This document shows, one piece after another, positions 8,778 to 17,179 of a DNA stretch of 64,000 nt; position 1 is the first letter of the stretch; the number at the start of each line of letters is the position of its first letter. The stretch is from Planctomycetota bacterium (GTDB lineage: Bacteria > Planctomycetota > Phycisphaerae > Phycisphaerales > SM1A02), in assembly GCA_021414025.1 (NCBI GenBank), contig JAIOPG010000004.1:186001-250000 (forward strand), written 5' to 3'. The position numbers and the translations under genes were made by a program. The notes under the pieces are model-generated. The model was given only the letters and a program-made list of their open reading frames with translations, did not search any database and was not told the DNA's origin.

Positions 8778-9581
8778 CTAGCCGCCTGCGGGCGGAAGCT
8801 TGGCGAGAGGCAGGCCGAAAAAGCGCAGGGCATTGGCGTCGAGCGTGTTCAGGAACGACGCTTCGTCGGCACCGCGGATCCGGGCGAGATGGCGCGCCAC
8901 CACGATCGAATGGGCGGGGCGATTCGGCTTCGCAGTGCGCATCGGTTCCGGGCTGAGGAAGGGCGCGTCGGTCTCGGCCATGATCCGGTCCTCGGGCACC
9001 AGCAGCGCAGCCTGCGCGACCTCGGGCGCGTTGCGGTAGGTGACGACACCGGTGAAGGAAATCCACGCGCCAAACTCCAGCACGCGCCGCGCCTCGTCGA
9101 GGGTGCCGGTGAAGCAATGAAAGACGAAGCGGTCGCGCGGCAGGCCGCTGGCGGCCAGAATGGGGATCAGATCATCGAAGGCCTTGCGGCAGTGGATGAC
9201 GACCGGCTTGGAGAGCCCCTCGTCGGACCAGCGGGTGATGCGGTCGAGCTGCGCGTCCAACATCGTGCGCTGCAGCGAGGCCGCGGGCTTTTCATAGTGG
9301 TTGTCCAGGCCGAGCTCGCCCCAGGCCACGCAGCGAGGATGCGCCCCGCAGGCGCGAAGCACGCCCCAGTCCACGCGGTCGTCGGTGGAGAGCGGATGGA
9401 TGCCGGCCGTGAACCAGAGGCGCGGATCGCTCTCGGCGAGCAGGCGGGCCTGGTCGGAGTCCTCGCTGTTGGTGCCGATGGTGATGCAGGCGCGCACGCC
9501 GGCCGCCTCGGCGGCGTCCAGTTCCTCCTTGAGCCGGTTGCGAAAGGGCTGATAGGTGAGATGGCAGTGGGTGTCGATCAT
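8778..9581 (-). CDS. tatD: TatD-family metal-dependent hydrolase
   Basis: The 267-residue TIM-barrel protein belongs to the TatD DNase/amidohydrolase family. Metal-binding and active-site motifs are visible in order: DTHCHL at residues 3-8, GELGLD near residue 83, VIHCRKAF near residue 130, HCFTG near residue 155 and ETDAPF near residue 203. Family members are 3'-5' exonucleases. The start ATG at 9581 overlaps the stop of the CPA2 transporter gene. An earlier in-frame start would lie entirely within that gene and was rejected. The gene is followed nine bases later by tatC, but no role in Tat export is established for the family. Confidence 0.9.
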   Translation of the reverse strand: MIDTHCHLTYQPFRNRLKEELDAAEAAGVRACITIGTNSEDSDQARLLAESDPRLWFTAGIHPLSTDDRVDWGVLRACGAHPRCVAWGELGLDNHYEKPAASLQRTMLDAQLDRITRWSDEGLSKPVVIHCRKAFDDLIPILAASGLPRDRFVFHCFTGTLDEARRVLEFGAWISFTGVVTYRNAPEVAQAALLVPEDRIMAETDAPFLSPEPMRTAKPNRPAHSIVVARHLARIRGADEASFLNTLDANALRFFGLPLAKLPPAGG

Positions 9582-10945
9582 GCTTGCAACTCGCCGGACC
9601 GTACCACTCCCAGTCGCATCAGGGGCGGCCCGATGATTTCGTTCACCACGATGGTCGCCAGCATCAGGCTTTCCAGCTCCCCGACCCAAGGCTCATTTCG
9701 AAAAAGCAGGGAAACTTCGGCCGCCAGCGCAATGCTGACGCCGGCCTGCGGAACCATCGCGGTCCAGAGCCAGCGGCGCACCGGATAGGCAACGGCCGCC
9801 ATCTGGCAGCCGACGCGAAGTCCGGCCAGGATGCCCGCCAGTCGCGCCGCGGAGATGCCCAGGGCCAGCGGCCAGATCTGCAGGAACGAATCCAGCGAAA
9901 TCTTCGCGCCGGTGACCGCAAAGAAGATGGCGTAGGTCGTCGGCAGCAGGTTGTCGACGGAATGAAAGAGTCGTCGCGAACTTTTCGGGGACGCGTTGGC
10001 CAGCGCGAAACCGGCGGTGATGCCGGCCAGCAGCGGCGCAATGTCGAGCAGGCGCCCGGCGACGGCAATCGCGAAGCCGGCGACGATGACCGCAAGATCC
10101 AGACGGAAGCGGGTGAGATTGGCCAGCAGCCCGAGCACCATCGAGAACGCCAGCCCCACGACGAGCGACCCGACCAGATGCCAGGAGACCCCTAGCGCCG
10201 CGCTCCAGCCACCGCCCTGCGACTGGCTGGCCGACCAGGATGCCAGCAGGCCGCTGATCAGAATGACCAGCGCCAGATCCTTGAGCACCGTCATGGCCAG
10301 CGCCGTGCGGGCGAAGGGACCCGTCGCCCGCGTCTCGCGCAGAAGCGCCGTGACGATGGCGGGACTGTTGGCGATGGCCAGCGCGCAGAGCACCGCCACG
10401 AGAAACCATCGCTCACTCGGCGTGCGCAATGAGAGCAGCGGGACCGATCCGGAGATCGCGGCCAGCAGCACCGCGACGAAGAGGACGACGCCGCCGGCGT
10501 CGCAGAGCACAAGCTGCGTGATGCGCCGGCCCGCGGTGCGCAGAAAAGACACGCGGATCTCGCTGCCGGCCACCAGTCCGATCAAGCTCACGGCCAGCGC
10601 GTTCATGAGTTCGAGATAGCGCAGCTCGCCGCGCGGAACCAGCGTGGGAAATCCCCGGGGCAGCCAGGTGGCAAAGGAGGGTCCCGCGAGAATTCCGAAG
10701 AGCAGGTAGGCCGTGACGCGCGGCAGGCGGAACGTCGCCACGATCTCGCCGGCCAGGAATCCTCCAAGCACGAGCAGGCCCAGCGCGAGAATGGTGTAGA
10801 GCGCCTCGTCGGGCGGGGGGGCCGCCTGCGAAAGCGCGTTACCCGCCGGCACGGCGACCGGCGGATGCGCCAGGCTGAGGCGCAACAGGCCGACCGCCAC
10901 CACGGTCGCGAGCAGGGTCGCCGACAAAGCCAGCACCCGCTTCAT
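9578..10945 (-). CDS. CPA2/Kef-type cation:proton antiporter-like membrane protein (first of pair)
   Basis: The 455-residue protein has an N-terminal hydrophobic helix and then about 12 predicted transmembrane helices of the monovalent cation:proton antiporter-2 family. In the discontinuous core it has ANSPAIVTALLRE followed by VLKDLALVILI. D223 in the latter aligns with the membrane aspartate that binds the cation or proton in Kef/CPA2 carriers. There is no C-terminal TrkA-N (RCK) regulatory domain, unlike KefB/KefC. The ion carried is not predictable. The start overlaps the stop of the second transporter-like gene (ATGA), so both are probably made together. Confidence 0.75.
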   Translation of the reverse strand: MKRVLALSATLLATVVAVGLLRLSLAHPPVAVPAGNALSQAAPPPDEALYTILALGLLVLGGFLAGEIVATFRLPRVTAYLLFGILAGPSFATWLPRGFPTLVPRGELRYLELMNALAVSLIGLVAGSEIRVSFLRTAGRRITQLVLCDAGGVVLFVAVLLAAISGSVPLLSLRTPSERWFLVAVLCALAIANSPAIVTALLRETRATGPFARTALAMTVLKDLALVILISGLLASWSASQSQGGGWSAALGVSWHLVGSLVVGLAFSMVLGLLANLTRFRLDLAVIVAGFAIAVAGRLLDIAPLLAGITAGFALANASPKSSRRLFHSVDNLLPTTYAIFFAVTGAKISLDSFLQIWPLALGISAARLAGILAGLRVGCQMAAVAYPVRRWLWTAMVPQAGVSIALAAEVSLLFRNEPWVGELESLMLATIVVNEIIGPPLMRLGVVRSGELQA

Positions 10946-12180
10946 GAGCGGCTTCTCCAAAGCAGGGGAAACAAGTTGCTGAGCACGCCGCAGGCGACCA
11001 GCGCCAGCAGGATGCCGCGCTGCGTGTCGTTGGCCCCCTCGACCAGCGAGGCGATGGCCAGCGGAATGGCGATGGGCGCCTGGCGGATGGCTGCGAAATG
11101 GATGACCTGCGCGCCGGGCTCATTCCAGGCCTTGCCGCTGAGCCGCCAGGCCACCGGCGTCTTGAACGCGAAGCGGAAGGTGATCAGCGCCGCGGCGATG
11201 ATCCAGGGCCAGAAGCTGCCCAGGTCGCCCAGCATCGCGCCGGCAAACAGGAAGAACATGCTGGCGACCGCGGCCTCGCTCTCGGTGACCAGGCGTTCCA
11301 GTCGCCGCATGGCGCCGCTGCGCATGTTGGTGATCACCATTCCCAGCAGGCAGGCGCCGAACATGGGCGAGCCGTTGAGCGCGATGGAGACGCCGCTCAC
11401 CAGGGCGAGCGTGCCGACCAGCGAGGCGATGATCCGTCCCTCGCTCCAACTTTCGCGGTCGAGGATGACGCGGATCGCGGTCGCGGCGATGGCGGCCACG
11501 ATCAGGGTGACCACAAGTCCAAGCGAGCCGCGGGCTGCGTCGATGACGGTCGTGCCGTCCGCCAGGGTGGAAGCCTGCAACATCGCGACGCCGTGCAGCG
11601 CGATGGCAAGGACCGCCGCCAGGCCGGCGCCGGCGTGGATCAGCGTGGCCAGCTGCGGCGAGCGCGTATCGAGCCCGCGGAGCGAGCGGAGTTCGCCCGC
11701 CCATCCCATCGTGGCGCAACCCGTGAGCGCGCAGGGAATCCACATCGCGCCCAGCGAGGCGCCGGGATCCATGAGCCGCAGTGCGGTCGCGGTGAAGCCG
11801 ACACCGGCCGCCAGGCTGAGCAGCGAATCCAGGGCAAGCCACTGCCAGAGCGCCGCGGGAACCGCTGCAAGCACGGAGCGCTTGAGCTGCAATCCGACGA
11901 GGAGACCGATCCACGCAAGTCCAAGCTGGAGCAGGGGGCGCAGCTCGGTGAGGGAGCCGGTCTTGAAAAGGTCGAAGCCGATCGGACCCAGCAGCAGGCC
12001 GGCCGCGAAGGCGACCCATCCGCCGCCGATCAGCGCGGCGGCGACGGGAATGCGCAGCAGCTTCGCCGCCTGTCGGGTGAGCGAGAAGGAGGCGAGGCCG
12101 AAGGCGATGGAGCCTATCGCCAGCGCCGAGATCGCCCGCGTGATGTCGCCGAAGGTTTCCGTTGCCAGGGTCGCCGTCAC
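10942..12180 (-). CDS. CPA2-like membrane protein (second of pair), transport aspartate apparently absent
   Basis: The 412-residue polytopic protein shows about 11-12 hydrophobic helices and a CPA2-like layout (RIPVAAALIGGGWVAFAAGL, then LLQLGLAWIGLLVGLQLK). At the position where its neighbour has VLKDLALV, it reads LIHAGAGLAAVL near residues 180-191, with no acidic residue. I infer that it may be a regulatory or structural partner, or may use a different ion path. The start is GTG at 12180, overlapping the PII-like stop by four bases. No cytosolic RCK domain is present. The family assignment is weaker than for the neighbouring gene. Confidence 0.6.
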   Translation of the reverse strand: MTATLATETFGDITRAISALAIGSIAFGLASFSLTRQAAKLLRIPVAAALIGGGWVAFAAGLLLGPIGFDLFKTGSLTELRPLLQLGLAWIGLLVGLQLKRSVLAAVPAALWQWLALDSLLSLAAGVGFTATALRLMDPGASLGAMWIPCALTGCATMGWAGELRSLRGLDTRSPQLATLIHAGAGLAAVLAIALHGVAMLQASTLADGTTVIDAARGSLGLVVTLIVAAIAATAIRVILDRESWSEGRIIASLVGTLALVSGVSIALNGSPMFGACLLGMVITNMRSGAMRRLERLVTESEAAVASMFFLFAGAMLGDLGSFWPWIIAAALITFRFAFKTPVAWRLSGKAWNEPGAQVIHFAAIRQAPIAIPLAIASLVEGANDTQRGILLALVACGVLSNLFPLLWRSRS

Positions 12181-12530
12181 AGACCGAGGCCCATCACCGT
12201 CTCCACGGGAAGCGTCACACCAAGGGGGCGGCGCTCCACGGGCAGCTGCGACATGAAGCGCATGAGCGCGTCGATCTGCGCCCGGCTCGCGATGGACAGC
12301 ACGACGCGGCTTCCGGTGGCTTGGGGAAGCAGGGAGGCGAGCCCTGCGAAGATGGGCATCTCAGAGCGGATGATCGCACCCAGCCCGCGACTCTCCAGCA
12401 CGGTGGCGCCCTGGATGCCGGCGTCGATAAGCGCCGTCACCAGAGGATCAAAGCTTTCCTCGGTCCGGGCCACCAGGACCAGCAGCCGCTCATCCTGAGA
12501 GGGCCTTTCGGCCGCGGTGGAATCATGCAT
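12177..12530 (-). CDS. PII-like small signalling protein
   Basis: This 117-residue protein resembles the ferredoxin-like PII/GlnB fold. There is a first strand LLVLVA (residues 16-21), a helix, a second strand GATVLESRGLG that echoes GlnB's GMTVTEVKGFG, a variable loop at about 52-68 in the T-loop position, and a last strand-helix pair SRVVLSIASRAQIDALMRFM. PII relatives bind nucleotides and gate membrane transporters by loop insertion. Canonical PII signatures are not fully present, so ligand binding is unproven. It lies between the IIA-like gene (8-base overlap) and the CPA2 pair (4-base overlap). This suggests a regulatory role over them. Confidence 0.55.
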   Translation of the reverse strand: MHDSTAAERPSQDERLLVLVARTEESFDPLVTALIDAGIQGATVLESRGLGAIIRSEMPIFAGLASLLPQATGSRVVLSIASRAQIDALMRFMSQLPVERRPLGVTLPVETVMGLGL

Positions 12531-12984
12531 GTCGTTGATCCTCCTGAAGAATCAATTCCATCAGCGCCATACCGTTGGCGGCGGATTTCAAACGAGCGCG
12601 GGCTTCGGCATCGGAGGCAATCCTGCTGAGTCGAGCCAAGAGGCGCACATGCTGCCAGGGATTGGATGAATCCCCGACCAAAACGAAGATCAGGTCGGCT
12701 GGCGGATTAGTAAAGTCCAATAATAACCCTCTTGGAACTAAAATACAGCCTATGACTGTTCGCTTGATCCCGGCTACCACGGCATGGGGGAATGCCACCC
12801 CCTCAGGAGTGCAGACTGAGCCATTTCGCATTCGGGCCATGAAGGCCTGTTCCAGCGTTGTCGCGGACAATCCGACAATCGGCGACAATTGCTCGCAAAT
12901 GTTGCGAATGAACTGCGTGGGTTCAGGCGATGGGTCCAGTCTTTGCACCAGCTCCGGAAGCAAGACATCCTTCAGCATCTCCAT
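12523..12984 (-). CDS. PTS IIA-like regulatory protein, head of the CPA2 operon
   Basis: The 153-residue protein has the EIIA-Ntr/fructose fold. The candidate phosphohistidine is H67 in GVAFPHAVV, preceded by the family-typical variable GSVCTPEG. The C-terminal half contains ADLIFVLVGDSSNPWQHVRL, matching the core strand and following helix of PtsN. A second ATG at 12978 with GGAG four bases before it is an alternative start. It is the first gene of a minus-strand run that continues into the PII-like protein and two CPA2-type transporters. The phosphoryl donor is not encoded nearby. This is the second IIA-like protein in the window. Confidence 0.7.
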   Translation of the reverse strand: MEMLKDVLLPELVQRLDPSPEPTQFIRNICEQLSPIVGLSATTLEQAFMARMRNGSVCTPEGVAFPHAVVAGIKRTVIGCILVPRGLLLDFTNPPADLIFVLVGDSSNPWQHVRLLARLSRIASDAEARARLKSAANGMALMELILQEDQRHA

Positions 12985-13051
12985 ATAAGGTAGCGACCGC
13001 CGTGAAACTCGCCGGGCAAGCGGTCCGGTCCGACTGGAACTTTGTCCATTG

Positions 13052-13081
13052 TTGACGCACCGACTGAAACACCCGTAGGAT
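13052..13081 (+). promoter_or_regulatory. Candidate sigma-70-type promoter for the act/cox operon
   Basis: TTGACG at 13052-13057 and TAGGAT at 13076-13081 are separated by 18 bases. They lie 78 bases before the actA start codon, in the 174-base divergent spacer between the IIA-like gene and actA. Both hexamers are near the consensus. No mapped transcript supports it. Confidence 0.35.
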
Positions 13082-13158
13082 TACCCCGTCGTACTTTGTG
13101 AAATAAATCACGAAGTTCCATTCGGATTGAACGCCTCGAACAGGAACATCGCTTACCC

Positions 13159-13812
13159 GTGAGCCGCTTCCTCTTTCCACGCTGGTCCAACGCCTTCCTG
13201 CCATTGGTGATCGTGCTTGGCGCGATCGCCCCGCTCTATGTGGGCATGTTCGTCGCCTATGGATTCAGCCCGAAGACCCTCGAGATGGGCTACATGCCCA
13301 CGCAGCCGGTTCCCTACAGCCACGCCCTGCATGCCGGAAAGCTCGGAATGGATTGCCGCTATTGCCACATCAGCGTGGAGAAGGCCTCCTTCGCCGCGGT
13401 TCCCGCGACGCAGACCTGCATGAACTGCCACACACAGATTCATCGCGAGAGCCCGAAGCTGGAGAAGATCCGCACCAGCTACGAGACGGGCATGCCGGTC
13501 GAATGGATCAAGGTTCACAAGCTCGCCGACTACACCTACTTCAACCATTCAGCGCATGTCGTGCGCGGCGTCGGCTGCGTGGAGTGCCACGGACGCATCG
13601 ACCAGATGGAAGTCGTCTATCGAGTGGCGCCACTCTCCATGGGATGGTGCCTGGAATGCCATCGCGATCCCTCCGGCCGGATCCGTCCTCCCGCCATGGT
13701 CACGCAGATGGCCTGGGACCAGAACAAGGAAATGACAGCCGAGGAGCGCGCCGCGCTTCAAAAACTCAACAACATCCACCCCAGCGACAATTGCTCCACC
13801 TGCCACCGATGA
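13159..13812 (+). CDS. actA: Alternative Complex III subunit ActA, pentaheme cytochrome c
   Basis: The 217-residue protein has one N-terminal membrane helix (about residues 13-35) and five CxxCH heme c motifs: CRYCH, CMNCH, CVECH, CLECH and CSTCH. Five hemes, a single anchor and position at the head of the cluster match ActA. ActA passes electrons within Alternative Complex III (quinol:electron acceptor oxidoreductase). The start is GTG at 13159 with AGGAAC about 12 bases upstream. The stop overlaps the actB ATG (ATGA). It opens a long plus-strand operon that extends through the caa3 oxidase genes. Confidence 0.92.
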   Translation: MSRFLFPRWSNAFLPLVIVLGAIAPLYVGMFVAYGFSPKTLEMGYMPTQPVPYSHALHAGKLGMDCRYCHISVEKASFAAVPATQTCMNCHTQIHRESPKLEKIRTSYETGMPVEWIKVHKLADYTYFNHSAHVVRGVGCVECHGRIDQMEVVYRVAPLSMGWCLECHRDPSGRIRPPAMVTQMAWDQNKEMTAEERAALQKLNNIHPSDNCSTCHR

Positions 13813-16800
13813 AAATTTCCAAGGACATCCCACTTCCATTGGCCCAGTCGCACGGCGCATGCGGATGCACGTCGTCGGATGTTGCGGCCGATTCAAACGG
13901 CGCCTGCGGTTGCGGCTCGTCGGAGTCCGCGGCGCCGGCGAATGGCGGGTGCGGCTGCGGATCTTCCAAGGCGGTGCCGGCGCAGCGCAGCGGCAGCGCC
14001 TGGTGGCGGTCGCTCGGTGAAAAATCCGAGGACGCCGAAGCCAGCGCTTTTGCATCACGCGAGTTTTCGATGGCCAGTGATGTGCTCGATGGCGACGACC
14101 GGCGCACCTTCATCAAACTGATGGGCGCGGGATTCGCGCTGGCGGGGCTTGGACTTGCGGGATGCCGCCGATGGCCGGAGTCGAAGATTGTTCCCAACGC
14201 CAGCCAGCCGGCCAATCGCACGCCCGGCATCGCGGTGACCTACTCGACCGCCGTCGACCTGATGGGCGTGGGCTACGGATTGGTGGCGACCAGCTACGAC
14301 GGACGGCCGATCAAGCTCGACGGCAATGCGGCCCATCCCTTCTGGGGAGGCGCTTCCACCAGTTGGATGCAGTCGCGCGTGCTTGAGCTCTACGATCCTG
14401 ACCGGAGCCGACAGGTGTTCAAGAACGGCGCTCCCTCCGACTACGCAGCCTTTGCCAAGTGGCTTCGCGCCAATGCCGACCGCCTGGCTGCGGCGCAGGG
14501 CGAAGGGCTGGCCATTCTCACGCAGGCGAATTCCGGCCCCGCGTTCGCCGACATGGTCGCGCGGGCAGCGGCCATGTATCCGAAGATGTCCGTGGCGACC
14601 TGGGAAGCCCTCTCGCCCGACGCCAGCCGCGACGGACTCTGGATGGCCACCGGCCGCAACGTCATGCCAATCTTCGACCTGTCCCAGGCGAAGGTCATCG
14701 TGTCGCTCGATGCCGATTTCCTGGGCACGACCGCGGACTCCACGCGATCCACCAAGCAATGGGCCGAGGGCCGGCGCGTCCGAAATCCGGACGCCTCCAA
14801 GCAGACTCAGAATCGCACCTACGTCGCCGAGCCGAGCCTCACCGTCACGGGCATGAACGCCGACGAGCGCTTCGCGATGCGCCGCATGGACATCCCGATC
14901 TTCGCCGCGCGGATCGCACAGGCCCTGGGCGTCGGCAGCGGCAACGGCGAACTCAAGGCCGCGCTCGACACCGCCGTCGGAAGCGCCGCGGGCAAGAACC
15001 TTCTGGACGAGCGCGGCGAAGCCGTGCTCGCGAAGATGATCGAGGACCTCAAGTCCGCCGATGGCGCGGCGATCGTGCTCTGCGGTGAAAGCCAGCCCGC
15101 CGCGATGCACGCCCTGGTCGCTTCGATCAACAATGTCCTGGGAGCAAAGAGCAAGACGCTTCGCTATGTCCCGACACCGCAAGCCTCCTGCGTCGCGCAG
15201 CTCAAGGAGCTCGTCGACCGGATGAATGCCGGCAAGATCGACACGCTGCTCATTCTGGGCGCCAATCCGGTCTACGACGCGCCGGCCGACCTGCAGTTCG
15301 CCGCGGCCATGGGCAAGGTTCCCAACATCGCCCGCGTCAGTTACTACCGCGACGAGACCAGCCTGGAAAAATCCTGCGCCTGGCACGTCCCGGCCTGCCA
15401 CTTCCTGGAATGCTGGGGCGATGTGCGATCGCCCGATGGCGTCGTCAGCATCCAGCAGCCGCTCATCCAGCCGCTGATCGATCCCGCCCAGGGCGGGCGC
15501 TCGCCGGTCGAGGTTCTCGCCGAGTTGATCGGCCAGGATCCGCGAGACGGCTACGCCATCGTGCGCCGAACGCACATGGCCGGCAGCGGCCTGTCGGGAA
15601 CCGCATTCGACCACCAATGGCGCACGTGGCTTGACCAGGGAATCGTCGAGGGGACCACGGCGATCCTGGTGCCGGCGCCGGTCAACGACGGCGCCGTGGG
15701 CAAGAACTTCGCGACACTGGCGGGAACCCTTGGCGGCGTCCGCGGCAGCGAGATCGAGCTCTGCTTCGCCCCCGACGCGAGGGTGCTGGACGGGCGCTTC
15801 GCCAACCTGGGCTGGCTGCAGGAACTGCCCGATCCGGTGACCAAGCTCACCTGGGACAACGCACTGCTTCTTTCCGTCGCGACGATGCAGCGACTGGGAT
15901 TGAAGTCCGGCGACATGGTCAAGGTCTCCGCCGGCACCTCCTCCATCGAATGCGCGGTCTGGGCCGTGCCCGGCAACGCCGACGACACCGGCACCATCGC
16001 GCTGGGCAGCGGACGCAGCGGCGCCGCCGCGGGCCGCGTCGCCGCCGACGCCGGATTCAACGCCTATCCGCTGCGCACCTCAACCAACATGGGCTCCATC
16101 CGCGGCGTCTCGGTGCAACCGGTCGGCCGCCGCTACGAGTTCGCCCACACCCAGGACCATGGCGCCGTCGATGCCCTCGTGGCCGCGGTTCCCAACGACG
16201 GCATTCAAGCCCGGCTGCCCACCTTGGTGCGCGAAAGCTCGCTCTCGAAATACCGCGCCGAACCGGCCTTCGCCGGCGAGCTGGTGCACACGCCGCACCG
16301 CCTTTCGCTCTGGCAGGAGAACAACCTCGACGGCGCCCAGTTCCGTTGGGCCGTCTCCGTCGACCTCTCCACCTGCACCGGCTGCAGCGCCTGCGTCACC
16401 GCCTGCCAGGCGGAGAACAACATTCCGATCGTCGGCAAGGATCAGGTGAAGCGCGGCCGCGAGATGTTCTGGATCCGCATCGACCGCTACTTCCGCGGCT
16501 CCGACGCCGCCAAGCCCGAGGGCTTCGCCATCCAGCCCGTGGCCTGCATGCACTGCGAGAACGCGCCGTGCGAGCAGGTCTGCCCGGTGGCGGCCACCGT
16601 GCATGACTCCGATGGACTCAACAGCATGGTCTACAACCGCTGCATCGGCACGCGCTATTGCAGCAACAACTGCCCCTACAAGGTGCGCCGCTTCAACAGT
16701 CCGGACCCTTCGCGATCAAGCCGGAGTACTACGTCGACACCGGCCCCGACGTGTGGGTGCGCATGCAGATGAACCCCGAGGTCACGGTGCGCATGCGCGG

Positions 16801-17179
16801 CGTGATGGAGAAGTGCTCCTTCTGCGTGCAGCGGATCGCCGCGGCGAAGATCAAGTTCAAGAACAAGTGGGTGCAGGCGGGCGGCACCTCGGCGGGCACG
16901 GCGAACTACTCCATTCCCGACGGGGCCATCATCACGGCGTGTCAGCAGGCGTGCCCCGCCAACGCGATCGTGTTCGGCGACCTGAACGATCCGGCCAGCC
17001 AGGTGAGCAAGCTTCACGCATCCAAGCTCTCCTATGGAATGCTCGAGGAGCTCAATGTGAAGCCGCGGGTGAAGTACATGGCGCGGGTTCGCAATCCCGC
17101 CATCGAGCGCCCCGAGTCCCATGAAGAGGGCCATGCGCCAGAGCATGCCCGCGCGTCCAACGGGGAGGCCAAGTCATGA
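13809..17179 (+). CDS. actB: Alternative Complex III subunit ActB (molybdopterin-like plus iron-sulfur domains), apparent frameshift near 16698
   Basis: The gene codes for about 1120 residues over two frames. An unusual N-terminal stretch (residues 16-54) holds three GxCGCxSS-like repeats. A twin-arginine segment [10 protein letters not shown] follows at 97-106, ending in LAGC. Next is a molybdopterin-oxidoreductase-like B1 domain, which is cofactor-free in characterised ActB. The B2 domain holds Cys motifs for [Fe-S] clusters: [38 protein letters not shown], then CSFCVQRI and CQQACP. The first frame runs 13809-16697 and ends with KVRRFN. The coding sense then continues one frame back, reading [20 protein letters not shown] to the stop at 17179. 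Without a correction the protein would lose its last two Cys groups. A one-base loss in the assembly, or a real mutation, explains this. It overlaps actA and actC by four bases each. Confidence 0.85.
16690..16712 (+). other. Frameshift junction within actB
   Basis: Before this point the ActB reading frame uses codons starting at 16695, 16698 and so on (RRFN then SPDPSRSS, which does not look like ActB). From about 16700 the ActB-like frame is one base back (SGPFAIKP). A net loss of one base, or of 3n+1 bases, near 16697-16700 would produce this. There is no obvious slippery heptamer. The run is CAACAGTCCGG. Confidence 0.75.
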
